From: Pogona vitticeps | Lineage: Eukaryota; Chordata; Lepidosauria; Squamata; Agamidae | DNA length: 64,000 bases | Direction: 5' to 3' | NCBI RefSeq assembly: GCF_051106095.1 | Contig: NC_135786.1 | Coordinates: 14,912,501 to 14,976,500 of the forward strand | In this document: positions 57,045-64,000 of the stretch, piece by piece | Position numbering within the stretch: position 1 is the first letter of the stretch | How the letters are laid out: each line of letters starts with the position of its first letter | Notes under the pieces: generated by a model | The model's input: only the letters and a program-made list of their open reading frames with translations | Told to the model about the DNA's origin: nothing | The model's database searches: none | Position numbers and translations under genes: made by a program

Positions 57045-58795
57045 TGTATGAATGAAAGAAAAGCGGCCTTGGATTCCCTCGCCACCGCACCGGCGAGGCA
57101 CCTGGGAAGGATAACATCCCTGCTGAAGTGCTGTAAAGAGATCATCACCACCGAGCTATATGAAATCTTTTGTCTTTGCTGGGGGGAAGGTGGAGTACCA
57201 CAGGACATGAAGGATGCAAACATTGTCACATTGTATAAGAACAAAGTAGACAGGGGTGACTGCAATAACTACTGTGGCATCTCTCTTCTCAGTGTTGTAG
57301 GGAAGCTGCTTGCCCGTGTTGTGCTGAAGAGGCTCCAGGTGCTTGCAGACAGAGTCTATCACAGTGTGGATTTCAAGTTAATAGATCCACAAATGACATA
57401 GTATTTTCCCTCAGACTGTTGCAGGAGAAATGCAGGGAACAACAACAGCTACTCTTTGTGGCTTTTATAGATCTCAATAAGGCCTTTGATTTGGTTAGCA
57501 GGGACGGCCTTTTTAAAATACTTCCCAAGATTGGATGTCCACCTCAACTCCTTAACATCATCAGGTCCTTTTATAAGGAAATGAAGGGCACTGTAGTTTT
57601 TGATGGCTCAACATCAAATCTGAAGTGGAGTGAAACAGGACTCTGTCCTCACACCGACCCTGTTTGGGATCTTTTTTTGCTGTCATGCTGAAGCATGCCT
57701 TTTGGAACAGCAACAGAAGGTGTCTATCTCTGGAATAGATCAGATGGAAAGTTCTTTAATCTCTCTGAGAGCGAAGACCAAAGTCCAGCTGAAATGCATG
57801 CGGGACTTCCTCTTCGCCGATGATGCAGCTGTTGTTGCCCATTCTGCTGAATACCTCCAACAACTCATGAATCATTTTAGCAAGGACTGCCAAGACTAAC
57901 AATCAGCCTGAAGAAAACATAAGTCATGGGCCAGGGCATGGACTCACCTCCCTCTATTACCATCTCCATGCAAGAACTGGAGGTTGTTTATGACTTTGTG
58001 TCAATGATCTCTGACACTTTCTCCCTAGATGTCGAGGTGCACCAACCAACACCTTGGCAAACCAGCTACCGTGTTCTCTAGACTCAAAAAGAGAGTATGG
58101 CTTAATAAGAAGCTGATGGCATATATAGCAAGATCCAAGTCTATAGAGCCTGTGTCCTGTGTCCCTCCTGTACTGCAGTGAGTCCTGAATACTTGGTGCC
58201 CGGCAGGAGAGGAAGCTGAACACCTTCCATATGCGTTGTCTCCAACACATTTTTGGTATCACCTGGCAGGACAAAGTTCCAAATCGAGTAGTCCTAGAAC
58301 GAGCTGGAATTGTTATCATGTATACATTACTGAAACAGCGACGTCTACGTTGGCTCGGGCATGTCATGAGAACAGCTGATGGTTGGATTCAAAAAGATCT
58401 CCTGTATGAAGAATTAGTGCAGGGAAATCACCCCAGAGGGAGACCCCAGCTGCAATACAACGATACCTGCAAGCGGGATCTGAGGACCTTAGGAATGGAC
58501 CTCAACAGATGGGAAACCTTGACATCTGAGCATTCAGCCTGGAGGCAGGCGGTGCAGCATGGTCTCTCCCATTTTGAAGAGACACTTGTCCGGCAGGCTG
58601 AGGCAAAGACGCAGTCCTAAAACCAACAAAACCAGGGAGCTGGACAGGGGACAGATTGTATTTGTCTTCAGTGTGGAAGGGATTGTCACTCTCGAATTGG
58701 CCTTCTGAGCCACACTAGACACTATTCCAACTATTCAGAGCATGTTACCATAGTCTCTTGAGACTGAAGGATGTCTAATCCTAATGAATGAAATC
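57045..58795 (+). mobile_element. Second LINE family, decayed reverse transcriptase with zinc-finger tail
   Basis: A plus-strand non-LTR element unrelated to BovB. The 5' part is missing; coding similarity starts in the reverse transcriptase (ALDSLA at 57066; GVPQDMKDANIVTLYKNK; GISLLSVVGKLLARVV). Next come FIDLNKAFD (57467-57493) and FADD (57813-57824) as active-site boxes. The C-terminal part reads RRLRWLGHVMRTADG and RGRPQLQYNDTCKRDL. Downstream of a TAA at 58618, the same frame reads CLQCGRDCHSRIGLLSH, a cysteine/histidine finger usual for this family. The 3' end has gtctcttgagactgaaggat and AATG repeats. At least three frame changes and one in-frame stop make it dead. Clade unsettled: I/Nimb/Vingi-like is a guess. 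Confidence 0.85.
58231..58620 (+). pseudogene. C-terminal fragment of the second LINE's reverse transcriptase
   Basis: The longest unbroken piece of the dead LINE, 129 residues: LQHIFGITWQDKVPNRVVLE, then LLKQRRLRWLGHVMR, then the RGRPQL and CKRDL motifs. It is followed after a TAA by the finger motif in the same frame (58657-58720). It is not a host gene. Confidence 0.8.
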
Positions 58796-61700
58796 AAACA
58801 GTAAACAAACAGTAGGTTTGTTTCCACTAAACAAATTAAAACAAAAACGAACAAAGACCATAAAACTATGAAAACTGAAGAGCCAGGCTAGCTGGAGGAG
58901 ATGGTTGATATAGTCAACACAGCTTGAGGGCACCAAGCTGAAGAAGGCTTAGGGCTACTGAGATGGATCAAGCAGTGGCTCACTATAGGGCATTTTTATG
59001 CCCTGCGCTTTTAAGCCTCATGGCTGTGCTTAGCTGCTTGACTGCTTAGAGTAGGACTGATGGTGGAAGTTCTTTGCATCTGATTTTTCCCATCAGGGAA
59101 ATAGCTGTATGGGATAAGATTTATGTGGCCAGCCCAACCATGTGATTTAGGAAATGTACACTAGTGATCTAGTGTACAGAGATCTACACACAGTACAATA
59201 CATTGTTATGGGATCACTCATGGGAAAATGTCTCTAGCACCAGGAGGTTAAGCCTACCTCTTGTTGGAAGAATATTTAGCACTTTCTTTTAATGGGGAAG
59301 GGTCTTAGTGCATAGTCAGTGTGTTTGGTGTGCATAAACTTCCAGTCTTAATTCCTTGCATCTCCCAGGCAGATTTTTCACTGAACCCCTCAAGAATCAT
59401 TGGCATTCAGGGTAAACTTTGTGGTGAATGTCCTGCAGCTCTCCAATCAATTTTTGCACCATTCCCTAGCATCTCCCAGAAAATTTAATATTAAAAAATT
59501 GCAGCCAAAAGCAAGCTGCAGATTGGCAACATGGCTTCCTTTCTGTGACTCTATGTTGTATTTTTCTTCTGATGTTAAACATTATTTTAAGTGAATGCTA
59601 ACGTAGGAAGTGCAAGGAGCTAGCATCTGTTACTAGGCTGCTTTATATGTTCTACTAAGTAGAACCTGGAACCATGAATGCATAAAAAAATGCTCCAGTC
59701 CTTCTACGGTAGGATTAATGTTTTACGTAAATAATGGCTGAAATCCAGTACTAAGTCACAACTAAAGTAGGCCCATTGAGTCAGTGGAACTTATGGACTA
59801 GTTGACTCACCAAATCTCCACTGATTCCGTGAGTCTGCTCTAGTTGCAGCCTCCTACTGGATTTCAGCCTTGTGTGTTTTTGTAACATCAAATACTAGGG
59901 TGAGTGGCAGGTAGCTGTTTCTTTTAACAGGAGAATGCCTTGAAATTCATAAGCTCTGCAACAAAACAGACAGAAATTTGAAGCTATACACTCCAATGGG
60001 CTATGATTTTTTTTCTTCTTCTGTGTGCATGAAGTGGAATGCTTGATGTGGAATGCTGGCAAGCTTGTTATGATTGTTTATTCTTCATTCTGCTATTTTG
60101 CTCAATATGAAATGGACTTTTTATTTTTCTGTTCCCGAATGAAGCTTGGCTTCTTTCTTCTTGCTGCTCTGCGGGGGGTGGTGGTGGTGGTGGTGGTGGA
60201 ATCAGGCCACCTGGATAAGACAAATTAAAAATCTAAATGACAGCTTGTATTTGTGGTGAGGAAGTCCTAAACATTGTTATAATTTGAAGGACCAGAAGCT
60301 CTGTTATTAGATTATGCGGAGGGCAGGTTGAACGTCAGCTTTAATTTGGGCGTCTGTCGGTGGCATTCGGGGGAACTGGAATGCATCAAACGCTGATCTG
60401 GGCTGGCAGGCAAAACAGTAGGTTGAAATTTCAAGCTATCTAAAAAAGAAACCACACCCTAACAAACATTCCCAAAAGAAATTTGCAAAAGAAAAAGCCC
60501 CAGCCTATTGAGTCAAAGCCAGATCTGTGCTTTGACTGAACAAGCATCCCCCAATTCCGTCACAGCTAGTTGAGAATCAACATTACACATGCCACCCTTT
60601 CTCCTTTATTTTGGTTCATGTCTCTCGGGCTGTGGCATGTGTCAGTTAAATAGCTTTCCAAGCACATTTTTCCTTCTAAGATGTCTTCTGTCATGGACTG
60701 CGCAAAATGCCCTTTCTGTGTTGATTAAGTCTCTCTTAGCTTGGCATCCTCCATGAAAGGGACCTGATGACAACAAAATATCTTTTATCTCAGATCCCAA
60801 CTGCTATCAATCGGAGTAAACAAACCAGGCTAGATGGACTGGTGGTTTGACCTGGTTTCGTTGGTTCCATCTACCATAGCTTCACCACTGTGGGAAGCTA
60901 TGAGTCTGATGTACATGTGGGCATGCTTCAGCCACAAGCTTAAAACATTCAAGTCCCTTTTGGGAAACATCTTACTGGGAAGCAAATGTTCAGTGGGAAT
61001 TACTTACAACAATGGATGTAAATAAGAAAATGCTGCCTTGGCATAACCAATCCATCAATATGGCCTATAGCACTGAACATCTTGTTCTAACCTATTGAGA
61101 CAGGTATATGCCCTCTGAAATGTTTTGTGCAGCTGTACATTTTGGTCCAAACTGTACCAAAGGAACAGAGTCCACTCAAGACCTTGCTTGGCAGTCTAGC
61201 AGAATGGATGTGCCGGACATTCAGCCCACTACTCAGTCCTACCTTTTGTTATTCCATCTCTCTGGAACCAACACTTTCCCATATAACATTTCCCACTCTT
61301 GGGATGATCATAGCCTTTGCATATTTATTGGTCTCTATCATTTCCATACCACACACTTGTCAGGCAGCCAAACTTTGCGTACTGGGCTGCTTTTATCTTG
61401 CTTCCTAGCAAAAACCTCTCCTAACCCTCTAATAATTCCTCTTGCTGTGCCTTTAACTTCGGCCAGCATCCCTGTTTTGTGTCAGCTGGGCAAAGGGCCT
61501 TATTTATTTTACTATTATATGGTAGGTGGTCCTTTTGCTTCTGAGATCAGAACTAATTATTTAGACATTACAAATACTTTTGACAATCTGATTTAGTAGA
61601 TGCATTTTTCACAAAGCTTCAGAAGAGGAAGAAAAAAGGGCTTATGTACTGCAGTTTTAAGAGACCACAATAGCCACTAATGTATAGCCTTCCACTTGGG

Positions 61701-62137
61701 ATATGCCAGTATGACATATATCTTCCATAGGCTTGAAAGGAAAGTAGACATAATTTAACTTTAGACTGGACGGTCTTGCTTACTTTAAAAGCTCCATTTG
61801 GAGCAACGGTTATAATTATAGGGGCATAAGCTGGTGAAGGCAGGGCCGTCATGTCTCTGCTTCAGCCTTTGCAATTTGTAGCTTATTCCTTCAATGGTAT
61901 TTGCAATTTTGTTGGATTTTTACCTTGAGTGGCTATTGTTCCAAGCCTCAGCCCTCAATAAGTGTGCCAAAACTGTAGCGTTTTGCTTGAAAACTTTACA
62001 GAGGAGAATATGTGACTGCAGATGGTAATGATGGCAATTTTTCTGCAAAAGGGAAGGACAGTTGCATTTCTTGCCTGAGTACTATCTTACCCTCATCTTC
62101 TCAGCAGTAAACGTAACTGAGGTGAATGGAACTTACT
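58796..62137. other. Non-coding stretch with one dispersed repeat
   Basis: At about 59740-59875 lies another copy of the repeat at 2.93 and 26.2 kb (aaatccagtactaagtcaca, then gactcaccaaatctccactg). A GTG run lies at 60176-60200. The 162-residue frame at 61108-61596 has no recognisable domain, and a second frame overlaps it, so it is probably chance. Confidence 0.45.
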
Positions 62138-62138
62138 A

Positions 62139-62566
62139 CAGTGGTGCCTTGCTAAACAGTTACCTCGCATGACAGTTTTTTCACTAGACATTGGCTTTTT
62201 GCGATCGCTATAGCGATTCGCAAAACAGTGATTCCTATGGGGGAATTTTGCTGGACAATGTTTGGTCCCTGCTTCGCAAACCGATTTCCACTAGATGACG
62301 ATTTTTGACAGCTCCCTCTGTGCTCGCAAACAGGTGTTTTCGGGACCTAAGCTTCGCAAGACAGCGATTTAAACAGCTGATCGGCGATTCGCAAAGCGGC
62401 TTTCCTATGGCCGATCTTCGCTAGACAACGATGATTCTTCCCCATTGGATCACATTAAACAGGTTTTCAATGCATTCCAATGGGGAAATGCTTTTCGCTA
62501 GACAATGATTTCACTAAACAGCGATTTCAGTGGAACGGATTGTCATTGTCTAGTGAGGCACCACTG
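62139..62566. mobile_element. Tigger/pogo-like MITE, 428 bp, TA target site
   Basis: The left end is CAGTGGTGCCTTGCTAAAC. The right end, read inward, is CAGTGGTGCCTCACTAGAC. TA flanks both sides (62137-62138, 62567-62568). The interior is built from many variants of a tcgctagacagcgattt motif, in both orientations. No transposase frame. Confidence 0.85.
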
Positions 62567-62584
62567 TAAATGTATTTAGTGAAT

Positions 62585-62712
62585 ACACAAGAGTAGGGAA
62601 CATGTGGCCCTTCAGTGGTTTAGTGCTGTTTCCATCATCCAGGTTGGTGTGGTTGGTAGGAAAGATACAGTAGTCAATAGGGGTAGCCACTGATTCCCAA
62701 CCCTGTTCTAAA
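62585..62712. repeat. Decayed hAT-like MITE
   Basis: The left part gtagggaacatgtggccctt and the right part gattcccaaccctgttc are roughly inverted, as in short hAT MITEs. No clear 8-bp duplication found. Confidence 0.4.
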
Positions 62713-63097
62713 CATTAACCTGCATGTAATTTTCATTTAACTCAGAGGGATTGGCTCCCAAGTAGATATGCATAAAATTGCACTGCAAGCAAGATAAGTT
62801 TTTGTGAAACCCAAGACATGGCTTCTGTGTGAACACACCCTGTTCCTACTATACTGCCATTTGTCTGTTGCTACCTTGCTGCCAGACATTTTAAGACATG
62901 CTTACCCACATCAGGTCTGAATATCTTATATATTGTGGTTTCCTCGTATGGCTTATTTTTAATTTGGAGAGATTGTGGCTAGTATTTTCCCATCCAGTTT
63001 TAAGTTGCACAGTTAATGCGCAGGTCTGTACAAATAACACTGAATTCCTGCTTCCTGACACCCCGAAAATGAGCCATTTCAGAAGGCTTTCTATATA
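62713..63097. other. Non-coding stretch, nothing recognised
   Basis: A piece at 62740-62790 (ctcagagggattggctccca) resembles the dispersed repeat family at 26.1 kb. No gene. Confidence 0.45.
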
Positions 63098-63360
63098 CAG
63101 TGGTGCCTCGCAAGACGAATGCCTTGCGGAACGAAAAACCCGCAAGACGAATGATTTTTGCAGTCGCTGTGGTGCCTCGCAAGATGGTTTCTTCTATGGC
63201 TGTGCTTCACAAGATGATTTTTTCCCAAGACTGATGCCTCGCAAGACAAAAAAATTCTATGCAATGCATTTCTATGGAAAACCGCTTTTCCCAAGATGAA
63301 TTTTTCACAAGACAGTGCTACTCGTAGAATGAATTACATTCGTCTTGCAAGGCACCACTG
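63098..63360. mobile_element. Tigger/pogo-like MITE, 263 bp, TA target site
   Basis: Left end CAGTGGTGCCTCGCAAGACG and, read inward from the right, CAGTGGTGCCTTGCAAGACG. TA on both sides (63096-63097, 63361-63362). The interior repeats cgcaagacgaatg-like words and has gcatttctatgg. It is closest in sequence to the copy at 24.03 kb. Confidence 0.9.
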
Positions 63361-63362
63361 TA

Positions 63363-63860
63363 TTTTCATCACACTAACTTTGCCATACTTGTCTGCTGTG
63401 GGGCGCCCATCCTGGCCATCCTGTGGAGTCCAGACTGGTGAAAGCACAATATCATTAGCTAAGTAAATAAACAACACTAATGCCAATAGCCAGAGATGTT
63501 GCACTTAACTATAGACCATTTTTCCTGGTGTGCAAAGATTTGTGGGCTATTCCAGGGCCCAAGTGTGTTTTAACTGAGAGCCTGATTGAAGCTTTTTTAT
63601 ATTTCAGGAAGAGGCTGCTTTGGTAGGGGGCATTTTGGTAGGGGGCATTTTGGAGCAGAGGGGCAACAAGTTTAACCAATTTGCTGTGTTTTGCCTTGTC
63701 GCCTAAGACAGTACTTTGCTTAGCTTTTTCTTTCCAAGGGATCCCATGCACAGCTTGGGAAGGTTACATTTTTTGACAACTACTTGTAGCATCTCCAAGC
63801 CAATGTATCTAGTGGCCATGGTGTCTCAGGAAAATTCTGGGATATGTAGTCTTTAAAATA
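63363..63860. other. Non-coding stretch, nothing recognised
   Basis: No gene. A gtagggggcattttg unit is repeated at 63622 and 63638. Confidence 0.45.
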
Positions 63861-64000
63861 CAGTGATGCCTTGCTTTACGACGTTAATTCATTCCGTTGT
63901 AATGCAAAAATAAAAAGCCCATTGAAACCCATTCAATGCATTCCAGTGGGCTGGAAACTCACCGTCCAGTGAAGATCCTCCATAGGGCGGCCATTTTCAA
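63861..64000. mobile_element. Tigger/pogo-like MITE, cut by window end
   Basis: After a TA, CAGTGATGCCTTGCTTTACG opens another copy, with cattcaatgcattccagtgg in its interior. The right end lies outside the window. Confidence 0.6.

Noticed and set aside
61108-61596. 162-residue frame as a host exon
   Set aside because: No recognisable domain, a competing overlapping frame, and no clear acceptor or donor.

Overview
The window looks like nuclear DNA of a squamate reptile (lizard or snake). The basis is the repeat content. There are two nearly identical BovB (RTE clade) LINEs, two SINEs whose 3' tails match the BovB 3' end and then run into ACCTTT-like repeats as in Sauria SINEs, several other tRNA-derived SINEs, CR1/L2-type LINE ends, hAT and Tigger-like MITEs, and many long microsatellites. 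The species cannot be fixed from sequence alone. No bacterial, plasmid or phage gene organisation is present.

Layout. 1-2.9 kb: BovB copy on the minus strand, cut by the window edge. 2.9-16.3 kb: non-coding DNA with SINEs, hAT MITEs and a nested insertion at 8.2-9.2 kb, where a LINE 3' end sits between 93-bp direct repeats next to a hAT MITE. 16.3-19.6 kb: a complete BovB, about 3.2 kb, with an uninterrupted 1009-residue endonuclease/reverse transcriptase frame and 11-bp target-site duplications. 19.6-45.5 kb: intergenic-type DNA with a CR1 end, a second Sauria-like SINE, a 45-bp-stem hairpin at 30.6 kb, a BovB fragment at 40.5-41.3 kb, two copies of an unclassified repeat (37.5 and 43.5 kb), and compound microsatellites. 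45.6-46.34 kb: a CpG island ending in a candidate first coding exon on the plus strand (ATG at 46301, ideal splice donor at 46338). 46.34-64 kb: probably the first intron of that gene, holding a hairpin at 47.75 kb, a decayed second LINE family at 57.0-58.8 kb and a cluster of Tigger-like MITEs at 62.1-64 kb.

The only host-gene evidence is the CpG island plus a short signal-peptide-like exon, and I cannot name the gene. I saw no tRNA or rRNA gene, no CRISPR array and no retroviral gene. What works together here is the retroposon system: BovB encodes the enzymes, and the Sauria-like SINEs carry a BovB-like 3' end that would let them borrow those enzymes. Most other open frames are antisense shadows of BovB, translated microsatellites, or chance frames in repeats.
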